NCBI RefSeq assembly: GCF_003149145.1
Contig: NZ_QGDQ01000002.1
Coordinates: 1-64,000 of the forward strand
Reading direction: 5' to 3'
Length of the DNA stretch: 64,000 bases
DNA from: Quadrisphaera granulorum
Lineage (GTDB): Bacteria; Actinomycetota; Actinomycetes; Actinomycetales; Quadrisphaeraceae
Both the position numbers and the translations under genes were made by a program. Below are positions 41,330 to 50,297 of this stretch, piece after piece. The notes under the pieces are model-generated. The model did no database searches. It was not told the origin of the DNA and saw only the letters and a list, made by a program, of their open reading frames with translations. The first letter of the stretch is position 1. The number at the start of each line of letters is the position of its first letter.

Positions 41330-42829
41330 TCAGCGCAGCCGCCGCAGCGTGGCGCGGGCGCCGTCGTCGTGAAGTCCTCGCAGTGCGTCGAGGTAGGCGT
41401 CGGTGAACCGAGCGTCGTCGACGAGGTCACCGAAGAGCTCGCGGTCGCGCAGGAAGGCCAGGGGGTCGTCCCCGAGCTGGCGCTGGGCGGCGGCCATGAC
41501 GCGGTCGCGCCGCCGGTCGACGACGGTGATCGACTCGCCGTGCTCGTCGACGCCCTCGGCGTAGCGCGCCCAGCTCGCCACCACCGCGGCGGAGCGGTGC
41601 ACGTCACGGCCTGCGGCGAGGTTGGCCCGCACCACCGGCACCAGCCACTTGGGGATGCGGTCCGAGCTCTCCGCGGCCAGGCGTGCGGTGGTGTCGCGCA
41701 CGTGGGGGTTGCCGAACCGCTCCTCGAGGGTGTCCTTGTACTCGTCCAGGTCGACCCCGGGCACGGGCGCGAGCGTCGGGGTGGCCTCGGCGTCCATGTA
41801 GGCGCGCACGAACGGCTTCAGGTCGGGATCGGTGGCGGCGCCGTCGACCAGCTCGTGGTCGAGCAGGCGCCCGAAGTAGGCCAGCGCCTGGTGGCTGGCG
41901 TTGAGCAGCCGCAGCTTCATCAGCTCGTACGGCTCGACGTCGGGTACCACCTGCACGCCGACCTCCTCCAGCGGCGGACGACCGGCCCCGAAGGAGTCCT
42001 CCAGGGCCCACTGGGTGAAGGGCTCGCACACCACCGGCCAGGCGTCGACGATGCCGAACTCCCGCTCCACCAGCGCCACGTCGTCACCCGTGGTGGCCGG
42101 GGTGATCCTGTCGACCATGGAGTTGGGGAAGTGCACGTGCTCGCGCACCCACTCCCCCAGGGCCTCCTCGCGCAGGTCCGCGAAGGCGGCGAAGGCCGTC
42201 CGCGCGAGGTGGCCGTTGCCCTGGAGGTTGTCGCAGCTCATCACCGTGAACGGCTCCAGGCCGCGCTCCCGGCGGCGCACGAGCGCCTCGACCACGAGCC
42301 CGAAGACCGTGGTGAGCTTCCCGGCGTCGGACCCGGCGGCCGCGTCGGCGGCCACCGCGGGGGTGTCGGTGACGAACTCGCCGGTGATGTCGTCGAGGTT
42401 GTAGCCGCCCTCGGTGACCGTCAGCGAGACGATCCGTGTGGTGGGCGCGGCGAGCTTCTCGACCACGGCCTCGGGGTCGTCGGGGGCGAAGAGGTACTCG
42501 ACGATCGAGCCGACGATGCGCGGCTCCAGCGAACCGTCGGGGTGCTTGAGCACGAGCGTGTAGAGGCAGTCCTGGGAGGCCATGGTGTCGCGCATGCGCG
42601 CGTCTCCGGGGAGCACGCCGACGCCGCAGATGCCGTAGTCCTTGGCGGCCTCGACGTCTTTGCTGAGCAGCCTGTCGAGGTACATCGCCTGGTGGGCCCG
42701 GTGGAACCCGCCCACGCCGAAGTGCACGACGCCGGCGGTGACGGCGGACCTGTCGTACCCGGGCACCGGGACGCGGGAGCCCACCTCCGCCAGGTTCTGG
42801 GCGTTGAGTGCGGTGGCGTGGTCAGGCAT
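41330..42829 (-). CDS. Mannitol 2-dehydrogenase family protein
   Basis: This 499-aa long-chain dehydrogenase probably oxidises mannitol or a related polyol to a ketose with NAD+. Visible motifs are VVHFGVGGFHRAHQAMYLDRLL (nucleotide-binding N terminus), VMSCDNLQGNG, and KLRLLNASHQALAYFG, with the catalytic Lys of the KxxxxNxxH signature. The ATG at 42829 has TTGGAGG 6 nt upstream. It is the penultimate gene of the polyol operon before lacI. The exact polyol (mannitol, arabitol, sorbitol) cannot be decided. Confidence 0.88.
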   Translation of the reverse strand: MPDHATALNAQNLAEVGSRVPVPGYDRSAVTAGVVHFGVGGFHRAHQAMYLDRLLSKDVEAAKDYGICGVGVLPGDARMRDTMASQDCLYTLVLKHPDGSLEPRIVGSIVEYLFAPDDPEAVVEKLAAPTTRIVSLTVTEGGYNLDDITGEFVTDTPAVAADAAAGSDAGKLTTVFGLVVEALVRRRERGLEPFTVMSCDNLQGNGHLARTAFAAFADLREEALGEWVREHVHFPNSMVDRITPATTGDDVALVEREFGIVDAWPVVCEPFTQWALEDSFGAGRPPLEEVGVQVVPDVEPYELMKLRLLNASHQALAYFGRLLDHELVDGAATDPDLKPFVRAYMDAEATPTLAPVPGVDLDEYKDTLEERFGNPHVRDTTARLAAESSDRIPKWLVPVVRANLAAGRDVHRSAAVVASWARYAEGVDEHGESITVVDRRRDRVMAAAQRQLGDDPLAFLRDRELFGDLVDDARFTDAYLDALRGLHDDGARATLRRLR

Positions 42830-42868
42830 CGGTGCCTCCAAGGGAAATGGCGAGAGAGAGCCGACAGG

Positions 42869-43519
42869 TCAGCGGGCGGCCTCGAGGAAGCGCCGGTCGG
42901 CGTCCAGGGTCTGGGGGTGGGTGAGGAGCTCCTCGGCGAGCGCCGTGCCCAGGGTCGCGGCGGGCACGCCCGCGGCGGCCAGCGCCCCGACAGCGGCCAG
43001 GCTCCGCAGGCTGGCCGCGAGAACAGCGCACCCACTGCCGGTGCCGGTCCCACTGGAAAGGGCACGGTGCATGGCGACGACGACGTCGACGGCGGCGCCC
43101 TCGTCGTCGTCGACCTTGCTGACGTAGGGCGCCACCCACTGCGCACCGACAGCCCCCGCAAGAACAGCGTGGGCAACCGTGTGGGCTGCGGTGAGCAGCG
43201 TGGGAACGCCTTCGGCCGCGAGGCGCGCACACGCGGTGGTGCCGTCGAGCGTGGCGGGCAGCTTCACCACCACGTGGTCGCTGAGGGCGCGCAGCTGCCG
43301 CCCCCGCGCGGCCAGCTCGTCGGCGCTGGTGCCCCAGGTCTGGAGGAACACCAGCTCCGCGCCGTGCTCGACCGCCCACGCGTGGACGGCGGGGATGTCG
43401 GCGCTGCCCAGGCCCGCCCGCTGGAGGATCACCGGGTTGGTGGTGATGCCGCGGAACGCGCCGGTGACCAGCAGCGGCACGGCGGCGGCGCGGTCGGCGG
43501 TGTCGAGGTAGAGCTGCAC
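42869..43519 (-). CDS. Fructose-6-phosphate aldolase/transaldolase-like protein
   Basis: The 216-aa protein starts MQLYLDTADRAAAVPLL and has TTNPVILQRAG, the Schiff-base Lys in VVVKLPAT, GVPTLLTAAHT and GAQWVAPYVSKVDDD, all typical of the small FSA/TalC subgroup, which cleaves fructose 6-phosphate to dihydroxyacetone and glyceraldehyde 3-phosphate. The short length excludes full transaldolases. The GTG at 43519 matches the family N terminus. It sits between SDR and mannitol dehydrogenase genes, so it may feed the polyol-derived sugar into glycolysis. Confidence 0.85.
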   Translation of the reverse strand: MQLYLDTADRAAAVPLLVTGAFRGITTNPVILQRAGLGSADIPAVHAWAVEHGAELVFLQTWGTSADELAARGRQLRALSDHVVVKLPATLDGTTACARLAAEGVPTLLTAAHTVAHAVLAGAVGAQWVAPYVSKVDDDEGAAVDVVVAMHRALSSGTGTGSGCAVLAASLRSLAAVGALAAAGVPAATLGTALAEELLTHPQTLDADRRFLEAAR

Positions 43520-43589
43520 GGGTCTTTCACGGTCCTCACGGTCGGGGTGGGGCGGGAGATCGAGCGGGCGGTGGCGTGGGCGGCAGCCT

Positions 43590-44402
43590 TCAGGAGAACC
43601 ACATGCCGCCGTCGACGACGACGGACTGGCCCGTGATGTACGCCGCGTCGGGCGATGCGAGGAAGGACACCACACCCGCGACGTCGTCCGGGGTCTGCAG
43701 CCGCCCGAGCGCGATCTGGCCGGTCATCGCGGCCATCGGCGCCCCCGGCTGCGCGCCGGTCCGCTCGGCGACAGCGGCGTCGATGCCGTCCCACATGGCG
43801 GTCTGCACCACGCCGGGGCTGTAGCAGTTGGCGGTGATCTGGTGCTCGGCGAGCTCCAGGGCCACGGCCTGCGTGAGCCCCCGGACGGCGAACTTGGAGG
43901 CGGAGTAGGCGCTCTGCCAGCGGCCCGCGCGGTGGGCGGCCACGGAGGCCGCGCCGATGAGCCGCCCGCCGCGCCCCTGGGCGATCATGAGGCGAGCGCC
44001 GGACCGGTAGCAGTTGGCGACGCCGCGCACGTTGACGGCCATGGTGGTGTCCCACTGCTGCGTGGTGGTCTCCAGCAGTGGCGCCGTCATCGCGATGCCG
44101 GCATTGGCGACGACGACGTCGAGCCCTCCGAACGCCTCGGCGTGGGCCTGCAGCGCCCGTTCGACGGAGTGCTCGTCGGTCACGTCGGCGTGGTCGCTGC
44201 GCACCTGCGCGCCTGCGGCCTCCTGCAGGCGGTCCTCGACCGCGGCGAGCGCCGCGGCGCTGCGTTCGAGGTCGAGCAGGGTGACCGCGAGGCCGTCGGC
44301 GGCCAGGCGCGCAGCCACGGCCTGCCCGATCCCGCCCGCCGCTCCGGTGACGACGGCGGAGCGCCGTCCAGTCGGTCCGCTCGGTTGGCTCGGTCCGCTC
44401 AC
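43590..44402 (-). CDS. Short-chain dehydrogenase/reductase
   Basis: The 270-aa protein has the NAD(P) motif TGAAGGIGQAVA, NAG in VVVANAGIAM, the catalytic Ser in IGAASVAAH and the YxxxK in AYSASKFAV. An Asp (LLDLERS) after the second strand suggests NAD+ preference. It resembles acetoin/sorbitol dehydrogenases and probably oxidises a polyol taken up by the adjacent importer. The GTG at 44402 overlaps the permease stop by 4 bp, showing that it belongs to the transport operon. Confidence 0.88.
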   Translation of the reverse strand: MSGPSQPSGPTGRRSAVVTGAAGGIGQAVAARLAADGLAVTLLDLERSAAALAAVEDRLQEAAGAQVRSDHADVTDEHSVERALQAHAEAFGGLDVVVANAGIAMTAPLLETTTQQWDTTMAVNVRGVANCYRSGARLMIAQGRGGRLIGAASVAAHRAGRWQSAYSASKFAVRGLTQAVALELAEHQITANCYSPGVVQTAMWDGIDAAVAERTGAQPGAPMAAMTGQIALGRLQTPDDVAGVVSFLASPDAAYITGQSVVVDGGMWFS

Positions 44403-45280
44403 TTGACGGCGCCGAGGGAGAGGCCCTGGACGAGCTTGTCCTGCGCGGCGAAGCCCGCGGCGAGCACCGGCAGGGAGATGACGACGGCGGCCGCGCACAC
44501 CTGCGCCAGGAACAGGCCCTGGCTGGTGGCGAAGCTCGTGAGGAACACCGGGGAGGTGCTCGCCACCGTCGACGTGAGGGTGCGCGCGAGCAGCAGCTCG
44601 TTCCAGCTGAAGATGAAGCAGATCAGCGAGGTCGCGGCGATGCCGGGCAGTGCCACCGGCGCCACCACCGAGCGGAGCATCGTGATGAGCCCGGCGCCGT
44701 CGAGCTGGGCCGCTTCCATCATCTCGACCGGCACCTCGGCGAGGAAGCTGCGCATCATCCACACCGCGATGGGCAGGTTCATCGAGGTGTAGAGCAGTAC
44801 CAGGAAGCTGATGTTGTCGAGCACGCCGACGGAGTTGGCGAACAGGTACAGCGGCAGCAGACCCGCCACGATCGGCAGGAACTTGGTGGAGAGGAAGAAG
44901 AACAGCACGTCGGTCCACTTCTCGACCGGCTTGATGCTCAGCGCGTACGCCGCGGGCACCGCCAGCACCAGCACCAGCAGCGTGGAGACCACCGAGGCGG
45001 TGAGGGAGTTGATGAGCGGCGGCCACGGCTGGCCCGCGAAGAACGAGCGGTAGCCGTCGAGGGTGAGGGGCGCCAGCAGCGACGGCGGGTTGGTGGCCGC
45101 GTCGGTCTCGGAGTGGAACGACGTCAGCACCATGAACAGCACGGGAGCGGCGAAGAGGAGCCCGACCGCCCAGGCGGCGATGCCCCAGGCCGGGTGCCCG
45201 CCCTGCTCAGGCGTTCGCCGCTTCATGCGCGGACCCTTGAACGAGGTGGCGGCCACAGCGCTATTGGTGTGCGTGCTCAT
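44399..45280 (-). CDS. ABC sugar/polyol transporter permease (MalG type)
   Basis: The 293-aa inner-membrane protein has six predicted membrane helices and the EAA loop MMEAAQLDGAGLITMLRSVVAPVALPG that contacts the ATPase. ATG at 45280 (MSTHTNSAVA) overlaps the upstream permease stop by 4 bp. It pairs with the MalF-type permease to form the channel. Confidence 0.9.
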   Translation of the reverse strand: MSTHTNSAVAATSFKGPRMKRRTPEQGGHPAWGIAAWAVGLLFAAPVLFMVLTSFHSETDAATNPPSLLAPLTLDGYRSFFAGQPWPPLINSLTASVVSTLLVLVLAVPAAYALSIKPVEKWTDVLFFFLSTKFLPIVAGLLPLYLFANSVGVLDNISFLVLLYTSMNLPIAVWMMRSFLAEVPVEMMEAAQLDGAGLITMLRSVVAPVALPGIAATSLICFIFSWNELLLARTLTSTVASTSPVFLTSFATSQGLFLAQVCAAAVVISLPVLAAGFAAQDKLVQGLSLGAVK

Positions 45281-46254
45281 CGGCCGGTCTCCTCGTCGAA
45301 CAGGCTGGACACGGTGCGCAGCGCGAAGGTCGCGATGATGATCGTTCCGATGACGACGACCACGCCCTGCGCCGAGGCCAGGCCGTAGTTCTGCTGCTGG
45401 AAGAAGGTCGCGTAGATCGTGTACGGCAGGTTCGCCGTGCCCAGGGCGCCGGCGGTCATGATGAAGACGGAGTCGAAGGCCTGGACGATGTAGATCGACC
45501 CGAGCAGGCCGCCCAGCTCCAGGTAGCGGCGCAGGTGCGGGAACGTGATGTAGCGGAAGATCTGCCACGCGCCGGCGCCGTCCATGCGGGCCGCCTCGAC
45601 GACGTCACCTGGCTTGGACTGCAGGCCCGCCAGCAGGATCAGCATCATGAACGGCGTCCACTGCCAGATGAGCGACAGCTCGATGGACACGAGCGGGTAG
45701 TCGCTCAACCACTGGGGCTGCGGAGGGTTGCTGCATCCGAACAGGGACCAGATCCACGTCAGGACACCGTTGATGAGGCCGTAGCCGGAGTTGAGGATGC
45801 CGTGCTTCCACAGCAGCGCGGAGGCGACGGGGACGACGAGGAACGGCGCGATCATCATCGTGCGGACCGCTCCGCGGCCGATGAACTTGCGGTCCAGGAG
45901 CAGCGCGATGGCCGTTCCGAGGATCAGGCTGACGATGACGACGGTGGCCGTCAGCAGGATCGTGGTGAGCACCGCCTGGCGGATCGCCGGGTTGGTGAAG
46001 ACCTGGACGTAGTTGTCGAAGCCGGTGAAGCCGCGCTGGTCGGGACGCAGGGCCCGGTAGTCCATGAACGAGATGACGATCGTCGCGAGGAACGGCAGCT
46101 GCGTGGCGGCGATGGTGAAGACGAGCGCCGGCAGCAGCGGGATCCGGCGGCGCCGGGCCTCCCGCCGGTCGCGGGCGGCCTGCCCCTGGGGGGCTTGGTA
46201 GGTGGTGCGCTGTTCCGGCGTCAGCTCCGACGCCGCAGGTGTGGCTGTGGTCAC
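45277..46254 (-). CDS. ABC sugar/polyol transporter permease (MalF type)
   Basis: The 325-aa protein has six or more membrane helices and the EAA loop VVEAARMDGAGAWQIFRYITFPHLR. The N terminus is cytoplasmic and Arg-rich. It lies 106 bp after the substrate-binding protein and overlaps the next permease. No ATP-binding subunit gene is in this operon, so a shared MsmK/MalK-type ATPase from elsewhere is expected. Confidence 0.9.
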   Translation of the reverse strand: MTTATPAASELTPEQRTTYQAPQGQAARDRREARRRRIPLLPALVFTIAATQLPFLATIVISFMDYRALRPDQRGFTGFDNYVQVFTNPAIRQAVLTTILLTATVVIVSLILGTAIALLLDRKFIGRGAVRTMMIAPFLVVPVASALLWKHGILNSGYGLINGVLTWIWSLFGCSNPPQPQWLSDYPLVSIELSLIWQWTPFMMLILLAGLQSKPGDVVEAARMDGAGAWQIFRYITFPHLRRYLELGGLLGSIYIVQAFDSVFIMTAGALGTANLPYTIYATFFQQQNYGLASAQGVVVVIGTIIIATFALRTVSSLFDEETGR

Positions 46255-46360
46255 GGGAGTCCTTCTTCCGCCGGGTGGGCGTCCCCGCCGTCCGCCGTCC
46301 TCACACCGCAGGGCTCGAGGAGGACGGATGGCGGGGAGCGCTCACCACCGGATGGGGGGC

Positions 46361-47737
46361 CTACTTGTTGGCGTCGGCGGCGGCCTGCGCCAGCGGCTGC
46401 CCGGCGTCGAGGGCCTGCTGGACGGTCTGCTGACCGGCGATCGCCGCGCTCACACCCTGGGAGACCTGGGTCGCCATGCCGGCGAACTCGGGGATGGCGA
46501 CGAACTGGATGCCCGGCGCCGGACGGGGCTGCACGCCCGGGTTGTTGGGGTCGGCCGCGTTGATGGCCGCCTCGGTGGCCGCGTAGAAGGCCTGCGCCGA
46601 CGCCTGGTAGTCGGCGTTCTGGTAGGTCGAGGAGCGCTTGCCGGCGGGGACGTTGGACCAGCCGATCTGCTCACCGACCAGCTGCTCGTACTCCTTGCTG
46701 GTGGCCCAGGAGATGAACTTCCAGGCGGCGTCCTTCTTGGTGGAGGACTCCTGCGTGGCGAACGCCCAGCTGTACAGCCACCCGGAGGATGCGGTCTCCT
46801 TCACCGGGGCGGCGGCGTAGCCCATCTTGCCCTTGACCGGCGAGCTGTCGGCCTCGAGTGAGCCGGCGGCGGAGGTCGCGTCGTACCACATGGCCACGCC
46901 GCCCTGGGTCATGGCGTTGAGGCACTCGGTGAAGCCGGCGTTGGCGGCGTCGGGCTCACCGTGCTGCTGCACGAGGTTGACGTAGAAGTTGGTCGCCTCG
47001 ACGAACGGCGGGGCGTTGACCTGGGCGTTCCAGTCCTTGTCGAACCAGGTGCCGCCGAAGGTGTTGACCACCGTGGTGAGCGGGGCGAAGACCTGGCCCC
47101 AGCCGGCCTGGCCGCGCAGGCAGATGCCGCGCATCTTGCCCGGGCCCTCGTCGACCTGGGCGGCGAGCTGGGCGACCTGGTCCCACGTGGGCTTCTCCGG
47201 CATCGTCAGGCCCTTGGCCGCGAAGACGTCCTTGCGGTACATGAGGAAGGAGCTCTCGCCGTAGAACGGCTCGGCGTACTGGGAGCCGTCGGCGCCCTTG
47301 AGGCCATCGGCGATGGGCTTGAGGATGTCGTTCTGGTCGTAGGCGGAGTCCGCGGCGATGTTCTCGTCGAGGTTGGCGATCCACTTGTTCGCCGAGAAGA
47401 ACGGCACCTCGTAGTTGGAGATCGTGGCGACGTCGTACTGACCGGACTGCTGGCTGAAGTCGGTCTGGATGGTGTCGCGGGCGTCGTTCTCGGGCAGCAC
47501 CTTGTAGTTGACCGTGATGCCGGTCTCCTTGGTGAAGTTGTCTGCCGTCAGCTTCTGCAGGTCGACCATCTGCGGGTTGTTGACCATCACCACGTTGATG
47601 GAGTTGGCCTCACCGCCACCGGTGCCGCCACCACTGCCGCTGCCACCGCCGCCTCCGGCGCCGGCGCAGCCCGAGGCGAGCACGGCGACGCCTGCGGCGG
47701 CGGCGATGGAGGCGAGGACACGTCGTCGTGCTGCCAT
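46361..47737 (-). CDS. ABC sugar/polyol-binding lipoprotein
   Basis: The 458-aa protein has a signal peptide (RRRVLASIAAAAGVAVLASG) and lipobox LASGC, so it is a membrane-anchored solute-binding protein. A Gly/Ser linker precedes the family-1 binding fold (INVVMVNNPQMVDLQKL, YGESSFLMYRKDVF, MTQGGVAMWYDATSAAG). It resembles the sorbitol/mannitol-binding group (SmoE-like). It is first in the operon; an upstream LacI-type operator overlaps a -35 TTGACA. The ATG at 47737 has AAGAAGG upstream. Confidence 0.9.
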   Translation of the reverse strand: MAARRRVLASIAAAAGVAVLASGCAGAGGGGGSGSGGGTGGGEANSINVVMVNNPQMVDLQKLTADNFTKETGITVNYKVLPENDARDTIQTDFSQQSGQYDVATISNYEVPFFSANKWIANLDENIAADSAYDQNDILKPIADGLKGADGSQYAEPFYGESSFLMYRKDVFAAKGLTMPEKPTWDQVAQLAAQVDEGPGKMRGICLRGQAGWGQVFAPLTTVVNTFGGTWFDKDWNAQVNAPPFVEATNFYVNLVQQHGEPDAANAGFTECLNAMTQGGVAMWYDATSAAGSLEADSSPVKGKMGYAAAPVKETASSGWLYSWAFATQESSTKKDAAWKFISWATSKEYEQLVGEQIGWSNVPAGKRSSTYQNADYQASAQAFYAATEAAINAADPNNPGVQPRPAPGIQFVAIPEFAGMATQVSQGVSAAIAGQQTVQQALDAGQPLAQAAADANK

Positions 47738-47937
47738 GGGAGACCTTCTTCCTCGGAGGTGACCGAGCGCCGCCGTCGGCGCCGGGGTCGAGCTGTCGGT
47801 CGGTGGACGACCCGCCGGGAGTGCCGGTGGGTGCCGTCTGGGGGTGTGTGGGTGCTGCGGTGGTGTCTCGGGGCGGGCCTCTTGCGGCTCGCCCTCTCGA
47901 CGTCGTCGTCGTGATGCACAGGAGTCTGCCGACATTC

Positions 47938-47952
47938 TGCAAACGTTGTCAA
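47938..47952 (-). promoter_or_regulatory. LacI-type operator overlapping the -35 of the polyol operon
   Basis: TGCAAACGTTGTCA (47938-47951) is a near-palindrome (10 of 14 positions) around AACGTT. On the minus strand TTGACA (47947-47952) overlaps it. The site lies about 200 bp before the substrate-binding protein gene. Confidence 0.5.
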
Positions 47953-48005
47953 CGCGAGCTGAGTCACGAACAGGTCACGCTGAGTCTCTCTTTCGGGGGT
48001 GGGTC

Positions 48006-49010
48006 TCAGCTGGCGACGAGGAGCGCGCGCGCCAGCGAAGCGTGGGTGACGAGGGTGTCGACGAGGCCGCTACGGACCACGGAACGCACGGCGAGGGCGC
48101 GCGAAGCGCCCACCGCCACGGCGACGACGCGGGCCCGGCGCAGCTGCGTCTCGCCCACCGCGACGACGCGGTCCGGGAGCGCATCGACGACGACACCCTC
48201 GGCGGTCAGCAGCAGCCCGGTCGTCTCGGCGACCACTCCGGCGCCGGTCACGCGGTCACGGTCGGCTTCCTCGAGGGCGTCATAGACCGTCGACTCCCGC
48301 GGTGACCACGCGCCGATGCTGACAACGGCTTTGGTGAGGCCGTCGAGGAGCCCGAAGGCCTCACGCACCCCGATCTGCTGCTGCAGCGCCGTGGCACTAC
48401 CGGCGTCCGGCAGCACGATGGGGGCGTAGTAGCAGGCAGCCCGGCCGCCGGCGCGCTCCGCGGTGGTCCGCACCAGCTCCGGGGCGCCGAGGGCGAGGTC
48501 GGGGCGTGCGATGGAACCCGCCAGCTGGACGAAGGTGGCCGCGACCCGCTCGCTCCATGCACCGCCGAGAGCGGCCATGGCGTGCCCCCAGGCGAGCCCG
48601 ACGACGTCGTCGGGGCCGACGAGGTGCTGCAGGTAGTCGCACGCGAGCTTGCCGACGGCGGCGCCGAGAGGTCCGCGCTCGCCGCCGTCGTCGTCATCGC
48701 CGTCGTCGTCGTCGGAGGACTTGCCGACTGGACCACGACCATCGGCCAGGACGACGGCGTGACGCAGGTCCAACGCGCGCCGCAGGCCCGCCGACAGGTA
48801 CGGATCGACCTGCGGCGGCGCCCCGATGGTGATCTGCACGAGCCCAGCGGCCCGTGCGGTGTCGAGCAGGCGGGCCACCTTGAACCGGCTGACGCCGAGC
48901 TCATCGGCGATCTGGACCTTGGAGGCGCCCTCCACGTAGAAGCGGCGGGCCGCCTCCACCGCGAGGGCGAGGCCACCCGCCCCGTAGGAGCCGCCAGCCT
49001 TCGTCGCCAC
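48006..49010 (-). CDS. SorC family sugar-binding transcriptional regulator
   Basis: The 334-aa protein has an N-terminal helix-turn-helix (VEGASKVQIADELGVSRFKVARLLD) and the SorC/DeoR-type sugar-phosphate sensor domain (GVREAFGLLDGLTKAVVSIGAWS, then GVVAETTGLLLTAEG). An Asp-rich insert, SSDDDDGDDDD, sits in the sensor domain. The GTG at 49010 is chosen because GGGAGG lies 8 nt upstream; an ATG at 49091 would add 27 residues. It is divergent from the alcohol dehydrogenase gene and probably controls it and perhaps the transporter operon. Confidence 0.85.
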   Translation of the reverse strand: MATKAGGSYGAGGLALAVEAARRFYVEGASKVQIADELGVSRFKVARLLDTARAAGLVQITIGAPPQVDPYLSAGLRRALDLRHAVVLADGRGPVGKSSDDDDGDDDDGGERGPLGAAVGKLACDYLQHLVGPDDVVGLAWGHAMAALGGAWSERVAATFVQLAGSIARPDLALGAPELVRTTAERAGGRAACYYAPIVLPDAGSATALQQQIGVREAFGLLDGLTKAVVSIGAWSPRESTVYDALEEADRDRVTGAGVVAETTGLLLTAEGVVVDALPDRVVAVGETQLRRARVVAVAVGASRALAVRSVVRSGLVDTLVTHASLARALLVAS

Positions 49011-49066
49011 GCGGTCAACCTCCCACAGCGTTGACACGCTGGACTTCTGCCGCCGAGACTGGTGCT

Positions 49067-49095
49067 GCTCATCTGAAGCATAGGCGCTCATCTGA
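49067..49095. promoter_or_regulatory. Direct-repeat operator candidate between sorC-type gene and adh
   Basis: GCTCATCTGA occurs at 49067-49076 and again at 49086-49095, 19 bp apart, in the short divergent intergenic region. Confidence 0.45.
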
Positions 49096-49124
49096 GCGCG
49101 CCACACGACGTCGTGGAGGTCCCA

Positions 49125-50189
49125 GTGCGTGCAGCGTTCTTGCCGGGAGGCAGCCGGGTCGACCTGCGAGAGGTCCCCGACCCCACCCCCGGCCACGGCC
49201 AGGTGCTGCTGGCCACCAAGGCCTCCACCATCTGCGGGTCGGACCTGCGGGCGATCTACCGCGAGCACCTTGGTGAGGGCCCGGAGGCCTACCAGGGCGT
49301 GGTCGGCGGCCACGAGCCCGCAGGCCTGGTGATCGCCGTCGGCACCGGGGTCGAGCGCATCACCGTGGGTGACCGCGTGGTCGTCTACCACATCTCCGGC
49401 TGCGGGCAGTGCGACGAGTGCCGGGCCGGCTACCAGATCTCCTGCACCGGCACCGGGCGCGCGGCCTACGGCTGGCAGCGCGACGGCGGGCACGCCGACC
49501 TGCTGCTGGCCGAGGAGCGCGACCTGCTCGTGCTGCCGGAGTCGCTGACCTACCTGGACGGTGCGGTGGTGGCCTGCGGCTTCGGCACCGCCTACGAGGC
49601 GTTGTGCCGGGTGGACGTCTCCGGGCGCGACCGGGTGCTCGTCACGGGGCTCGGCCCGGTCGGGTGCGCGGTCGGGCTGCTGGCCAAGGCGATGGGCTCG
49701 CCGCTGGTGGTGGGCACCGACCCCAGCCCCGAGCGCCGCGCCCTCGCACTGGACCTGGGCGCGGTGGACGTGGCGGTCTCGGGTGCCGATGACGACCTCG
49801 ACGCCCTGCTCGACGGGCCCGGCGGTGGCGCGGAGGTGGCGGTCGACTGCTCCGGCAACGGCCGCGGGCAGCTGACGGCGCTGCGCCACACCCGCCGCTG
49901 GGGCCGTGTCGCACTGGTCGGCGAGGGCGGGCAGCTGTCGGTGGACGTGTCCGAGGTGCTCATCCACCGCCAGCTGACGGTGCACGGCTCATGGGTGACC
50001 TCGACCGGGCGGATGAGCGAGCTGCTGACCAACCTGGCCCGGTGGGGATTGCACCCCGAGCGCCTCGTCAGCGACACGTTCGGCATCACCGAGGCCGCGA
50101 AGGCCTACGAGGTGGCCGACGCCGCCACCGGCGGCAAGGTCGGCATCACCTGGCCCGACGACGACGCACCGGTGGCCGACCGTCCATGA
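49125..50189 (+). CDS. Zinc-dependent alcohol/polyol dehydrogenase
   Basis: The 354-aa medium-chain dehydrogenase has catalytic zinc ligands in STICGSD and GGHEPAG, four structural-zinc Cys residues in SGCGQCDECRAGYQISC, and the Rossmann motif GLGPVGCAVGLLAKAM. The NAD-binding Asp (GTDPSPERR) fits NAD+ use. It resembles sorbitol/threonine dehydrogenases. The GTG at 49125 follows GGAGG by 5 nt; an upstream GTG at 49113 overlaps that site. Its last codons and stop lie inside a TGATCA element (50181-50195). Confidence 0.88.
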   Translation: MRAAFLPGGSRVDLREVPDPTPGHGQVLLATKASTICGSDLRAIYREHLGEGPEAYQGVVGGHEPAGLVIAVGTGVERITVGDRVVVYHISGCGQCDECRAGYQISCTGTGRAAYGWQRDGGHADLLLAEERDLLVLPESLTYLDGAVVACGFGTAYEALCRVDVSGRDRVLVTGLGPVGCAVGLLAKAMGSPLVVGTDPSPERRALALDLGAVDVAVSGADDDLDALLDGPGGGAEVAVDCSGNGRGQLTALRHTRRWGRVALVGEGGQLSVDVSEVLIHRQLTVHGSWVTSTGRMSELLTNLARWGLHPERLVSDTFGITEAAKAYEVADAATGGKVGITWPDDDAPVADRP

Positions 50190-50200
50190 TCACGGCGGGG
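50181..50200. repeat. TGATCA-type dispersed element spanning the adh stop
   Basis: CCATGATCACGG begins at 50184. The TGA within it is the stop codon of the alcohol dehydrogenase gene. Confidence 0.7.
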
Positions 50201-50297
50201 GTCTCCGGCTTCGTCCTGACATACGGCCTTCCGGTCCTCTGGACCACAGAGTCGTCGGTGCTGGTGACGGAGGCCTCCCGCCTGCGATGATGCGCCG

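Noticed and set aside
41270-43636. A 788-codon open frame antisense to mannitol dehydrogenase and the aldolase
   Set aside because: The minus-strand genes have clear families, start sites and operon order; the plus-strand frame has none.
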